From Paenibacillus melissococcoides (GTDB lineage Bacteria > Bacillota > Bacilli > Paenibacillales > Paenibacillaceae), in assembly GCA_944800085.1 (NCBI GenBank), contig CALYLO010000005.1, positions 434,001 through 498,000 of the forward strand: 64,000 nucleotides of DNA, given 5' to 3'. Shown piece after piece: positions 44,561 through 52,238 of this stretch (position 1 is its first letter; each line of letters begins with the position of its first letter). The notes under the pieces are model-generated. The model searched no databases, was not told where the DNA came from, and saw only the letters and a list, made by a program, of their open reading frames with translations. Both the position numbers and the translations under genes were made by a program.

Positions 44561-45103
44561 ATGGCAGAGATTCGGATCCGAAACACGAATGAAAAAATTA
44601 CAGGAGAAGAAAATGTTCGTAATTTCCTGGAGGGGCAAGGCGTGCTGTATGAGCAGTGGAATCCGAACAAATTATACGCCTCCCTGCAAGACAAATTTGT
44701 GCTGACGGATGACGAGAAGCAGGCGATTCTTGATACCTTCGATGAGGAGATCCGTGACTAGGCAGCGCGCAGAGGGTGTCGGACTTGGGATATTATCGCG
44801 CTATCCGACGCGACGCCGAATATCGAAGAGCTGTTGAAAAAATTCGAGCAAGTTCATACCCATACCGAAGATGAAGTTAGAGCGATAACCGCCGGCAATG
44901 GGATCTTTGTGATTAAAGGATCCGATGATGTCGGCTATATGGATGTCATTCTGTCGGCCGGCGATGTCATCTCCGTTCCGGAGAACAAGCCGCACTATTT
45001 TACCTTAATGGACAACCGCAAAATCGTAGCTGTTCGCTTGTTCATCGAGACCGAAGGCTGGATCGCCCATCCGTATGCGGATTCGTCTTTCCAACAGGCG
45101 TAA
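44561..45103 (+). pseudogene. mtnD: Acireductone dioxygenase interrupted by an in-frame TAG
   Basis: Enzyme of the methionine salvage pathway. Reading from the ATG at 44561 gives MAEIRIRNTNEKITG... to FDEEIRD, then TAG at 44759, then the same frame resumes with ARRGCRTWDIIALSDATP and continues to the family C-terminus. The full length would be about 180 residues. Metal ligands are all in the second part (VHTHTEDEVR, NKPHYF). In B. subtilis MtnD a hydrophobic residue is expected where the stop lies, so TTG to TAG is a plausible single change. No ATG restarts the second half. It could also be a sequencing error. Other salvage genes are not nearby. Confidence 0.85.
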
Positions 45104-45119
45104 CGGTGGAATAAATACG

Positions 45120-45148
45120 CAAAAAGCCCTGTCGCCATGACAGGGCTT
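45120..45148. terminator. Bidirectional terminator
   Basis: AAGCCCTGTC (45124-45133) pairs perfectly with GACAGGGCTT (45139-45148); TTTTTGCG follows on the minus strand. It serves mtnD and the convergent lipoprotein gene. Confidence 0.88.
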
Positions 45149-45154
45149 CCTGCT

Positions 45155-45610
45155 TTATGATTTGACTTCGAATTGCTTCTTCGGCATTGAATGCATATCG
45201 CGTGCCGTTACATGGGAGATCACATTGTAGGCGCCCGCTTTGTCAAACGTATGCTCGAATTGATATGTACCATCCTGCGTGAAGGATCCCTCGGCCCGCT
45301 CGTGCTGCTCTTCCCCTTCCAGCCAATATTCGAACTCCACTGTGTCCGCATCATCCACCGCCTGGTCGTTCTGCGTAACGCGAGCGGTTATCGTAACAGG
45401 CTCATTTACTTTCACTTCCGCGGGAACCTGCAGGTCTACTTTAATCAAGTCTGGTACCGCCCCATCTTGCCCGTGCTCTGCGTGCCCGCCATGATCGCCC
45501 GATCCATTGTGGCCCGCATGCTCGCCGCCATTGCTATTGCCATTTCCGCAGCCTGCAGCGAAAATAAGCATCATGCAAAGCGACAGCGCCAACATTAACT
45601 TCTTCATCAT
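45155..45610 (-). CDS. YtkA-like domain lipoprotein, His-rich
   Basis: Predicted membrane-anchored extracellular lipoprotein. It has 151 residues from the ATG at 45610. The signal peptide ends in the lipobox FAAGC. A His/Gly-rich linker (HAGHNGSGDHGGHAEHG) may bind metal. The C-terminal beta-sandwich fits the YtkA/FixH-like family, with VNEPVTITARV, EFEYWLEG and TFDKAGAYNVISHVTARDMH. Members are found near copper and cytochrome oxidase genes, but none is adjacent here, so a copper role is only a possibility. Confidence 0.8.
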   Translation of the reverse strand: MMKKLMLALSLCMMLIFAAGCGNGNSNGGEHAGHNGSGDHGGHAEHGQDGAVPDLIKVDLQVPAEVKVNEPVTITARVTQNDQAVDDADTVEFEYWLEGEEQHERAEGSFTQDGTYQFEHTFDKAGAYNVISHVTARDMHSMPKKQFEVKS

Positions 45611-45779
45611 GCCCATTCACTCCTTAGCGATTTCCAACCTCTCTATGCATTCATTATAAACAACAATACTCCGCAAGATATGACTCGATCGGGCTAGATC
45701 CTGAACGGTTATGTGACGGTTATGTGACATTCATCACACCAGCGCCGGCTCAAGCCATTGCCGTGGCCGCAGTGTTTAA

Positions 45780-45819
45780 CCCCATCAAGCAAGAAAGCCC
45801 GCCCTTCAGGCAGACTTTC
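45780..45819 (-). terminator. Terminator of the HAD gene
   Basis: Minus-strand stem of 11 bp with two G-U pairs (45809-45819 with 45793-45803) followed by TTTCTTGCTTG. Confidence 0.6.
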
Positions 45820-45833
45820 CTTCATTTATGGGC

Positions 45834-46643
45834 TTATTTTAGCGCCGCTTGATTTATTGCTTCAATCACGCCGGTCAGTTCCATCAAGTTGGTTATTTGG
45901 TGTTCGGGCCGGATATGGCCGGTCAATGTCACGCCCTTGCGATTAATCCAGGCATGATGCATCCCGACATTCTGGGCCCCTAATATATCTGTAGTCAGCT
46001 TGTCCCCAACCATTAAACCTTCATCAGGTCCGATGCCTAACAAGGACATCGCATGGCGGAACAGGCTTGACGCAGGCTTCCCTTCCGGATGATAACCGGA
46101 GATGACGATATGATCGAAGAACGGAATGATATCCGGGATGCCATCAAGCTTCTCCTGCTGCAAATCCGGAGCCCCGTTCGTCAACAGGAGCAACTGATAA
46201 TGAGGCTTCAACGTTCGCAAAATATCATACGTCTCCTCATATACGTAAGAACGCGCCCGCCGTTCGCGCATGAAGCGCTCCGCGAGCTCTGCTCCCAACG
46301 ACTCCTCCTCGCAACCCGACTGACGAAGACCGGTCGTCCAGGAGGCGGTACGGTAAGCCGGCGCCAGCTGCTGGAGGCTGCGGAATTGCTCATGCTCTCC
46401 CCCGGTAAAGCGCCCCCACAATGCCTCGAACGGATTGATGCCAATGTTGGTCGTGAAGGCGTAGGTTTCATAGCTTTCATATAAAGATCTTGCAGCGTTC
46501 CGCACTTCCGTCTCCAATTGTTCCGCATTAACCCCCGCTTTCGCGTGTGCATATTGGCACACGGCGGCAAAGGCTTCCTCCACACACCGCTCATCCCACA
46601 GGAGCGTGTCATCCAGATCGAATAATACGGCACGAATGGCCAT
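45834..46643 (-). CDS. HAD-family phosphatase (YjjG-like)
   Basis: It has 269 residues from the ATG at 46643 (AAGGGGGAG upstream). Motif I is VLFDLDDTLLWDE, motif II LLLLTNGAPDLQ, motif III is the Lys in HPEGKPASSLF, and motif IV is VGDKLTTDILGAQ. A helical C1 cap lies at about 20-120. The closest described types are 5'-nucleotidase YjjG and N-acylneuraminate-9-phosphatase; the substrate cannot be read from the sequence. It is probably monocistronic. Confidence 0.85.
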   Translation of the reverse strand: MAIRAVLFDLDDTLLWDERCVEEAFAAVCQYAHAKAGVNAEQLETEVRNAARSLYESYETYAFTTNIGINPFEALWGRFTGGEHEQFRSLQQLAPAYRTASWTTGLRQSGCEEESLGAELAERFMRERRARSYVYEETYDILRTLKPHYQLLLLTNGAPDLQQEKLDGIPDIIPFFDHIVISGYHPEGKPASSLFRHAMSLLGIGPDEGLMVGDKLTTDILGAQNVGMHHAWINRKGVTLTGHIRPEHQITNLMELTGVIEAINQAALK

Positions 46644-46674
46644 TGCGTCTCCCCCTTGTCTCACTCCGGCAAAA

Positions 46675-47259
46675 CTACTTCTTCGGCTTCACGAAGACGA
46701 CTTTGTCCGACTGCTCCGTCTCATTGGACTTGCCGTTCTTGTCTGTTTTCGAATTCTCTTCGTACGTTATGCGATTCTGAGCAGCGAACTGCTGCAGCCG
46801 CGCATGCATCGCTTCGATATCATAGCGGTTCATCATGCGTGAAAATACCCAGTTCGAGCCTTTGCCGTTCTTTTCAATCACGATGAAGCCCGGCTGATAC
46901 GTTATTTTCTTGATGTCTTCCACTTTGAGCGTACGCAGCCGATTCCATTTTGTCGTGCTTAGTTCGTCTTTCGTGACCCGTAAAAAAGGCCGCCGCAAAA
47001 ACAGCATCAATGCCAATGCCAGATAACAAATAACAGTTATCCAGTATAGCGTCGGGGACGGCAGGTTCGTGCCGACACTGCCAAGCAGCGCATAAATGAT
47101 CGTGAACCCGGTCAATATCAAAGGAAGAATAAAATTCCGGCCCTTGAATTCATCGAACGAAACCGTATGGGAAGTAATCCCCGGCTTGCCCTGCTTTTTG
47201 CGTTGCTTGTTCAACTGAGCGCTGTTGCGCCGTACTTGACGTTCCCAACTACGCGACAT
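46675..47259 (-). CDS. Membrane protein with two transmembrane segments
   Basis: It has 194 residues and no recognised family. The basic N-terminus (RSWERQVRRNSAQLNKQRKKQGK) is followed by two hydrophobic segments at about 43-62 and 71-88. The cytoplasmic C-terminal domain has LRRPFLRVTKDELSTTKWNRLRTLKVEDIKKITYQPG and looks like a PH-like domain of membrane proteins. The end is charged. AGGAGG precedes the ATG at 47259. It lies between the HAD gene and ynzC. Confidence 0.75.
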   Translation of the reverse strand: MSRSWERQVRRNSAQLNKQRKKQGKPGITSHTVSFDEFKGRNFILPLILTGFTIIYALLGSVGTNLPSPTLYWITVICYLALALMLFLRRPFLRVTKDELSTTKWNRLRTLKVEDIKKITYQPGFIVIEKNGKGSNWVFSRMMNRYDIEAMHARLQQFAAQNRITYEENSKTDKNGKSNETEQSDKVVFVKPKK

Positions 47260-47289
47260 TCCATCCAGACCTCCTGTATGCTGAACACT

Positions 47290-47505
47290 CTAATGAGTAT
47301 TGCTTCCCGATTGATTGTTCTGTCCGCCCTCTTCGTCTTCCACATAGCGAATGCTGTCCAACTTGTTGCGTACCTGCTGCCGGAACAATACAAGGTATTG
47401 CTCTCTTAGCGCGGCCCGTTCCGCAAGTTCCTCCGAGTTGAGCCCTACGCTCTTATGCTTGCGGGCCAGCTCATTGATGCGTGCGATTAATTTATCCATA
47501 TTCAT
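47290..47505 (-). CDS. ynzC: DUF896 family protein YnzC
   Basis: Small cytosolic helical protein, 71 residues from the ATG at 47505 (GGAGGG upstream). LIARINELARKHKSVGLNSEELAERAALREQYL is the DUF896 signature. In B. subtilis ynzC follows lexA-yneA-yneB; the same neighbourhood is kept here, without yneB. The tail EDEEGGQNNQSGSNTH is poorly conserved. The molecular role is unknown. Confidence 0.88.
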   Translation of the reverse strand: MNMDKLIARINELARKHKSVGLNSEELAERAALREQYLVLFRQQVRNKLDSIRYVEDEEGGQNNQSGSNTH

Positions 47506-47594
47506 CTTGTACCCTCCATACACTGGTGCATATCTTCTACTTTGACATGCTGCATCAGCCTTGTCAAGCAAACTGACATCCAGAGAATACAAGA

Positions 47595-47643
47595 AGCAGC
47601 GCGTTCGCTCTCAACGGAGAGATAAGCGCTGCTATGAGAAAAG
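47595..47643 (-). terminator. Terminator behind yneA
   Basis: AGCAGCGC/GCGCTGCT outer stem with an inner CTCTC/GAGAG stem. TTCTTGTATTC follows on the minus strand. Confidence 0.6.
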
Positions 47644-47668
47644 GATCCCGGCCTAAGCGGGAATATCG

Positions 47669-48049
47669 TCAAGAAAATATTGGCACGACAATGACGATGC
47701 CGGATTGCAGCGTATGTCCTCTTAATTCATTCAATTGAATAATCTTGTGTATGTACTCTCGGGTATCCATTCCGTTCGGTTTGTATACCGTCGCGATCTC
47801 CCACAGGCTATCCCCAGGCTGAACAAGTACGCGCTCCGTAACTACAGAAGGCTGCTCGGATACCGTGTCGTCGTCCCCCCATGCTTGTACGATCCCCGCA
47901 CACAAAAGGAACAGCAGGCCGAAGAGCAAAATCGCTCGAATCAATTTCCTTCTATTATAACACTTCTGCTTTACTGGTTGATGCATCGTTGATCTTGCTT
48001 CCGTTCGATATGCATAATTCCGTCTCGGGTTATATACCATGTGGCTCAT
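47669..48049 (-). CDS. yneA: SOS cell-division inhibitor YneA (LysM protein)
   Basis: Delays division during the SOS response. It has 126 residues: a basic cytoplasmic N-terminus, one membrane segment at about 39-56 (IRAILLFGLLFLLCAGIV), and an extracellular LysM domain at about 74-124 (VQPGDSLWEIATVYKPNG). The ATG at 48049 has GGGGAG 9 nt upstream. It is divergent from lexA, with two LexA boxes in its promoter (TTGACC-17-TACATT, box in the spacer). Confidence 0.88.
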   Translation of the reverse strand: MSHMVYNPRRNYAYRTEARSTMHQPVKQKCYNRRKLIRAILLFGLLFLLCAGIVQAWGDDDTVSEQPSVVTERVLVQPGDSLWEIATVYKPNGMDTREYIHKIIQLNELRGHTLQSGIVIVVPIFS

Positions 48050-48101
48050 GTTCGATCACTCCCCAAACACTTGTTCTATTCTTGTTGCCAATAATGTAAC
48101 A

Positions 48102-48115
48102 CGAACATACGTTCA
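48102..48115. promoter_or_regulatory. LexA box 1 (yneA side)
   Basis: CGAACATACGTTCA, one mismatch to CGAAC-N4-GTTCG. It lies in the spacer of the yneA promoter. Confidence 0.85.
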
Positions 48116-48131
48116 GGTCAACACTTTTTGA

Positions 48132-48145
48132 GGAACGTGCGTTCT
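48132..48145. promoter_or_regulatory. LexA box 2 (yneA side)
   Basis: GGAACGTGCGTTCT, two mismatches at the outer positions of the box. It lies 30 bp from box 1. Confidence 0.75.
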
Positions 48146-48226
48146 CTTTTTTTTGTTCCCAAAATCCCAATAAGTGACGTTTACCGAAAGAAAAACGAAA
48201 AAACCGCATTAAATCAAGGATTTTTT

Positions 48227-48240
48227 AGAACTTACGTTTG
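48227..48240. promoter_or_regulatory. LexA box 3 (lexA side)
   Basis: AGAACTTACGTTTG overlaps the -35 region of lexA. It is a weaker match (GAAC-N4-GTT core). Confidence 0.65.
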
Positions 48241-48266
48241 TGCGAACGGAGGTTCTATGGTATAAT
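48238..48266 (+). promoter_or_regulatory. lexA promoter with LexA box 4
   Basis: TTGTGC and TATAAT are separated by 17 nt. The box CGAACGGAGGTTCT (48243-48256) fills the spacer, giving autorepression. Confidence 0.85.
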
Positions 48267-48300
48267 TTTGACAAAAGAGCATTCATTGGAGTTGATATCT

Positions 48301-48927
48301 TTGTCTAAAATATCAAGTCGACAACAAGCGATCCTTGATTTTATACGTGATGAAGTCCGCACCAAGGGCTATCCTCCTTCCGTGAGAGAGATCGGGGAAG
48401 CTGTCGGCCTCGCATCGAGTTCAACGGTGCACGGTCACCTGGACCGGCTGGAGAAGAAAGGCTTTATCCGCCGGGACCCGACGAAGCCAAGAGCAATCGA
48501 GCTGCTTAGCGAACAGTCGGATCGCCATTCGGAGTTCAGCCACGCCGTAGCGCGCGTTCCCGTCATCGGGAAGGTAACGGCCGGCGAACCGATTACGGCG
48601 ACAGAGAACATCGAAGATTATTTCCCTCTTCCGTTGCATATGGTGGGAGATGATGACAACATCTTCATGCTATCCGTTGTCGGCGACAGCATGATTGAAG
48701 CCGGTATACATAACGGAGACTACGTTATCGTCCGCCAACAGCAGACCGCGAACAACGGCGATATTGTCGTGGCCATGACCGAGGAGAACGAGGCAACGGT
48801 GAAAACCTTCTACAAGGAACGCGATCATATCCGCCTTCAGCCGGAGAATCCGACTTTTGAGCCGATCCGGTTGAAGCATGTGACGATCTTGGGCAAAGTG
48901 ATTGGGTTGTTCCGTGATTTTCATTAA
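48301..48927 (+). CDS. lexA: LexA repressor
   Basis: SOS repressor that self-cleaves when RecA is activated. It has 208 residues from the TTG at 48301 (GGAG upstream); the frame extends further up but would start inside the operator. The N-terminal winged helix has ILDFIRDEVRTKGYPPSVREIGEAVGLASSSTVHGHL. The cleavage site is the Ala-Gly in VTAGEPI. The catalytic Ser is in VVGDSMIEAGI and the Lys in ATVKTFYKE. Autoregulated through boxes 3 and 4. Confidence 0.97.
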   Translation: MSKISSRQQAILDFIRDEVRTKGYPPSVREIGEAVGLASSSTVHGHLDRLEKKGFIRRDPTKPRAIELLSEQSDRHSEFSHAVARVPVIGKVTAGEPITATENIEDYFPLPLHMVGDDDNIFMLSVVGDSMIEAGIHNGDYVIVRQQQTANNGDIVVAMTEENEATVKTFYKERDHIRLQPENPTFEPIRLKHVTILGKVIGLFRDFH

Positions 48928-48956
48928 TACTCGCAGTCTATGGGAACAAATGTGGA

Positions 48957-49002
48957 GAAGCCGCTTTGAATACAGCATTTCTGTATTCGGAAGCGGCTTT
49001 TT
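48957..49002 (+). terminator. lexA terminator
   Basis: GAAGCCGCTT and AAGCGGCTTTTT form the outer stem, with a GAATACAG/CTGTATTC inner stem. It is followed by TTTTT. Confidence 0.9.
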
Positions 49003-49092
49003 GACGTGTCCGGGCCACATCGCGTGATTAATTCCGGGGCCGATGTGGTAAGTTACGGTACATGGTTAGCTTTTATTGGGATTTATACATAT

Positions 49093-49124
49093 AAAAAAAC
49101 AGCCCTGCTCGCTAAACAGGGCTT
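49093..49124 (-). terminator. Terminator of the YjcZ-type gene
   Basis: AAGCCCTG/CAGGGCT stem (49101-49107 with 49117-49123) with seven U following on the minus strand. Confidence 0.85.
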
Positions 49125-49179
49125 CGAACAAAGTCGTTCTTAAAAACGCTAACGGGGAAGGCTAACCCAACAGGAGCAA

Positions 49180-49272
49180 TTAATAAATAAATGCGCGGGA
49201 AACGATGACAAGCAGAATAAACAACACCAAAATTACACCCGTCGAGGTCCAGAGTCCTCCAACTCCACTCAT
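49180..49272 (-). CDS. YjcZ-family small sporulation protein
   Basis: It has 30 residues: MSGVGGLWTSTG, then a hydrophobic helix (VILVLFILLVIVSRAFIY) to the end. A Gly-rich head and single hydrophobic tail are typical of the YjcZ/SscA-like spore proteins of Bacillales. AGGAGG lies 8 nt before the ATG at 49272, and a strong terminator follows. The role in spore assembly is known only for some relatives. Confidence 0.8.
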   Translation of the reverse strand: MSGVGGLWTSTGVILVLFILLVIVSRAFIY

Positions 49273-49524
49273 TTGAGTTACCTCCTTTCTCTTGGTACTC
49301 CCATGATATTAGAATTACGGACGGCTTGACTTGGCTATCACCTAAAAGTACACAATTTGGGCGTTTTGCGAACGGCGCGCTTCCTTGCGTCTGCCTATAG
49401 GGCCAACTTACCTTAAAGCATGATAAGCCCGATCTGCGCTTTACTTTTTCCCTATGCTAGTGCCGTGGCGGCAATGGGAATCCGTCATAAGGTATTAGTG
49501 TAAATCACTATAAGGAGGTTAACG

Positions 49525-49959
49525 ATGGCAGCTACCCCGAGTCCGCTATGCCGCCAATTCGCTCAAATCTTAGGCGCTCAAGCCCAGGTCATTAATGGAG
49601 TATGCACTGCTTCGAGAGTAAGGAACAACATTAAACCGACGATCCTTGGCAGGAGATCCAGGTCATTTTTGACGATTCCTCAAGCCTTTTCCTTTGAAAG
49701 CGTGTCGAGGAACGGCAAGGCACTCTGCCTTGGTGAAACTGTTATTCTTACGGGGGAGATAAACCCGTTCATTTCGAGGCTCCGTCAAAGTGGAATTAAA
49801 GTAACCGCTCTTCACAACCACTGGCTATTTACGAATCCAAACTTGTGGTATATCCATTTTGAAAAAATCGAACAGCCGTTGGTGTTTGCCAGAAATGTAA
49901 GAAACGCTTTGGGCGTGCTGACGACAAGACAAGTTAGGCCAGTTATTCGAAAAAAATAA
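49525..49959 (+). CDS. DUF1259 domain protein (single-domain form)
   Basis: It has 144 residues. ALHNHWLFTNPNLWYIHFEKIEQPLVFARNVRNAL near the C-terminus is the DUF1259 (LppY/LpqO-like) signature. Most family members have two such units in about 300 residues; this is one unit. No signal peptide is visible. AGGAGG precedes the ATG at 49525. Function unknown. Confidence 0.75.
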   Translation: MAATPSPLCRQFAQILGAQAQVINGVCTASRVRNNIKPTILGRRSRSFLTIPQAFSFESVSRNGKALCLGETVILTGEINPFISRLRQSGIKVTALHNHWLFTNPNLWYIHFEKIEQPLVFARNVRNALGVLTTRQVRPVIRKK

Positions 49960-50048
49960 CATGACTTTCTGGTCATTTGCCCCGCAGCTTTAGCACAGTC
50001 ACATTGTAAAATCTCTCATATAGTAAATCTAGGAAGGAGGTGGCTTGG

Positions 50049-50144
50049 ATGAGACATCATCGTAAAGCAATCACTGTTATTCTTAAACCGGGTCAGAAAG
50101 TTTTGGTAGTGTGCAAAAAACACAGAAGAAGACACTGCTGGTAA
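50049..50144 (+). CDS. Small basic protein of 31 residues
   Basis: Starts MRHHRKAITVILKPGQKVLV and ends KHRRRHCW, with Cys, His and Arg clusters at the end. The GGAAGGAGG ribosome site and a strong terminator directly behind (50153-50190) make it a convincing gene. No family is recognised; its neighbours suggest a spore-related product. Confidence 0.65.
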   Translation: MRHHRKAITVILKPGQKVLVVCKKHRRRHCW

Positions 50145-50152
50145 GTACCGAG

Positions 50153-50190
50153 TGGAGCACGAAGCCTTGGCTTTGGTGCTCCATTTCCTT
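50153..50190 (+). terminator. Terminator of the 31-residue gene
   Basis: TGGAGCAC/GTGCTCCA outer stem with an AAGCC/GGCTT inner stem, followed by TTTCCTTTCC. Confidence 0.75.
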
Positions 50191-50245
50191 TCCTGAGCCG
50201 GAAACCTGCCCCTCAGCTCTCACAACCTGCTCAGGTTTGCCCGCA

Positions 50246-50277
50246 AGAAAAAAAAGCCTCGGAGTAATCCGGGGCTT
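50246..50277 (-). terminator. Terminator behind the DUF4183 gene
   Basis: AAGCCTCGGA and TCCGGGGCTT pair; nine to ten U follow on the minus strand. Confidence 0.85.
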
Positions 50278-50307
50278 TGATTTTGTCGAGATGCCGGATC
50301 GAAGAAA

Positions 50308-50593
50308 TTAAGTTACTACAAACTCAACAAGGACTGGCGTTGCAGGGTCAAGCGTATCGCCATCCGGAATCATTATCGTTGTTACGGTGACGGTTGACGA
50401 ATTTCCCATATGAGCTATGCCGTGGATATATAGATTGTAATACGCAAAAGAGGCTGGAAAATGCCGTGGCTGCTGCCCCGGCATCATTCGAAAATGCAGT
50501 GGCCGCAATCGCAAACGTTGCACCTGCTCCGGTCCCGGCACCGATAGTAGCATTGAATCTCCGGCTTGCCAGAAACGGTTTAATAATTGCCAT
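50308..50593 (-). pseudogene. DUF4183 protein, frameshifted
   Basis: The ATG at 50593 (GGGGGGAG upstream) opens MAIIKPFLASRRFNATIGAG and an Ala/Gly-rich stretch up to TAFSS. The remaining domain, SFAYYNLYIHGIAHMGNS...ILVEFVV-like end, lies one base out of frame (+1) and stops at 50308. The two parts meet near 50455 in CTCTTTTG. Joined, they give a normal DUF4183 protein of about 93 residues, a type common in spore-forming Bacillales. One extra base, or an error in the sequence, would explain it. Confidence 0.7.
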
Positions 50594-50667
50594 TTACTCC
50601 CCCCTAATTCAAGATAATATATCTAATGTCAACTCCCCATGAAACGTACTTTGTAGGGGACATTAGA

Positions 50668-50847
50668 CTAGTCAGACTTCATAATCGTATTTTTCAAGTA
50701 CTCATTGAATTCGGAATATTCATCTTCTGTAATACTCCTTGGATAACTCATGATGACCAGGTCATGGGGCAAATGCTGTTTTCGATACGCAGGATGTTTA
50801 TGTTCGTAATGGTTTTCTTGAAAGCCAAGTGCGCTCAATTGAGCGAC
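50668..50847 (-). pseudogene. Coding-like remnant without a clear start
   Basis: An open stretch of 59 codons without ATG at its head reads LGFQENHYEHKHPAYRK, then HDLVIMSYPRSITEDEYSEF, and ends LKNTIMKSD. The charged, balanced composition suggests a true C-terminal fragment, not noise. It lies directly behind the GH73 remnant. No family is recognised. Confidence 0.3.
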
Positions 50848-50853
50848 TTAGAA

Positions 50854-51042
50854 TTATTTAAATAGCGACTTAAATAGATTACTAGTATTGTACAGGTTAT
50901 TAGCCCGAAGCGCTAAACCGCTGCTCCCCCATCCACTTTCAAGAGCCGCTTGTGCAATCGTAAGCGAAGCTGGCACTCCGGTCCGTTTCATGTCTTCAAC
51001 GGCTGCCGGTGCGATCTTCGCAATGAAATCAGTTTGCTTCAT
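50854..51042 (-). pseudogene. GH73 glucosaminidase (phage lysin) N-terminal fragment
   Basis: From the ATG at 51042 (AGGGGA upstream): MKQTDFIAKIAPAAVEDMKRT, then ASLTIAQAALESGWGSSGLALRANNLY, which contains the catalytic Glu of GH73 peptidoglycan hydrolases. The sequence then departs from the family and stops after 62 residues, so most of the domain is lost. A second, shorter remnant of a related gene lies at 54386-54457. Confidence 0.75.
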
Positions 51043-51256
51043 GGTGCTTGTCCCCTGTTCTTGATTCGAGTAAGTTCGAAACATAATCTCCCGGTTCAGT
51101 ATGTGCTCCATTTCCAAAGAAAGGCACGGTATTGGCCCCACTCTTATAGTTCAGATGTGAGCCGCTGTTTCCGGCTCGTTTTGCTTTTTCTGCCGCATCA
51201 TGCCCCCTCAATAGCATGTAATGAAGGCAGCGGAAGAAAATACCTTGCGTCCCTAG

Positions 51257-52086
51257 GGCGTGTATGCAAACCTTAAGCCAACCAGATCATGGAAGAGGCC
51301 AGCTTTAAGAAGGCAACAAAAGTACAGGCCAATTTATCGTACCGAGTTGCCAGCCGACGATTATGTTTGAGTTTGTTGAACAGGCATTCGACCAGATGAC
51401 GCTCTTTATACAACCACCAGTCGGTTGTACGTTGGATCGTGCGATTCTTCTTACTGGGAATGACGGAATGGGCCAGTTTCTCTTCCAAAAGCGCAATGAT
51501 TTTATCGGTATCGTATCCGCGATCCGCCAAAACATGTTTACCTTGTATGTCTTGGGTTTGCAGGATCTCATAACCCGTTACACAATCATTGATGTTGCCT
51601 GCGGTTACTTCGAAGCGTAGCGGATTGCCAAGGCCGTCTACAACGGCATGAATCTTGCTGGTTAATCCTCCGCGTGATCGTCCGATGGCTTGGAATTGCT
51701 GCCCCCTTTTGCCCCCGCGCCGTGTTGGTGAACACGAACGATGGAAGCATCGAGCATAACACTTTCGTCATCGGGATTGGCAGCCAGAACGTCTAGCATT
51801 CGATCAAAGATGCCTGCTTTCTCCCAGCGGCGGAAACGACTGTAGACACTGCTCCAGGAGCCATAATGCTCTGGCAAGTCTCGCCAAGGCGCACCAGAAC
51901 GAATCACCCAAAGCATGGCATTGAACATTTTTCGGTTATCGATTGCCGGACGTCCACCCTGTGGTTTCCGTTCCGGTGGCAAGAGGTCTTTGAGTCGTTC
52001 CCATTGGTCATCTCGTATATCATATCGTCTTCTCATAGGATAAGTTTACCAGATATTTGGCTATTTCGATAGTTTGCGTACACGCC
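51257..52086 (-). mobile_element. IS5-family (IS427-type) insertion sequence, complete
   Basis: The 830-bp element has terminal inverted repeats GGCGTGTATGCAAAC and GGCGTGTACGCAAAC (one mismatch in 15). It is flanked on both sides by CTAG (51253-51256 and 52087-52090), a typical YTAR target duplication. One transposase in two overlapping frames fills it. The inverted repeats and duplication are intact, so it probably inserted recently. Confidence 0.92.
51273..52036 (-). CDS. IS5-type transposase made by -1 programmed frameshift
   Basis: Frame A (52036 to 51662, 124 residues) has MRRRYDIRDDQWERLKDLLPPE and the first catalytic Asp in SVMLDASIVRVHQHG. The second frame continues from about 51710 with QAIGRSRGGLTSKIH, then the second Asp in HVLADRGYDTDKI and the Glu region in KERHLVECLFNKLKHNRRLATRYDK, ending at 51273. 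The frames join at A-AAA-GGG (complement 51702-51710), a -1 slippery run, as in other IS427-type elements. The fusion would be about 255 residues. Confidence 0.88.
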
Positions 52087-52158
52087 CTAGTTAAGCACTG
52101 GAAAATACGTAGATACTTTTATGGAGTGTTAAAATCTTTTGTTTTCCTGGGATCTATA

Positions 52159-52187
52159 TTGACACATTGTATACGTTTGTATACAAT
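52159..52187 (+). promoter_or_regulatory. Operator-covered promoter of the regulator/methyltransferase pair
   Basis: TTGACA and TACAAT are separated by 17 nt. A perfect palindrome, TTGTATAC-GTTT-GTATACAA (52167-52186), fills the spacer and enters the -10. A further half-site TGTATACAA lies at 52214-52222. This is the layout of a repressed promoter. Confidence 0.8.
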
Positions 52188-52238
52188 TCATAACAAAGCA
52201 ATATGTATTCAAATGTATACAAGTGGAGGGTTTTTATA

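Noticed and set aside
44561..45103. Amber codon in mtnD as pyrrolysine
   Set aside because: No pyrrolysine genes are visible, the expected residue is hydrophobic, and the enzyme family does not use pyrrolysine.
50626..50865. 79-codon plus-strand frame
   Set aside because: Antisense to a more protein-like minus-strand remnant; no ribosome site.
51029..51217. Minus-strand frame of 62 codons upstream of the GH73 fragment
   Set aside because: Composition is somewhat protein-like but there is no ribosome site or family, and it overlaps the GH73 start in another frame.
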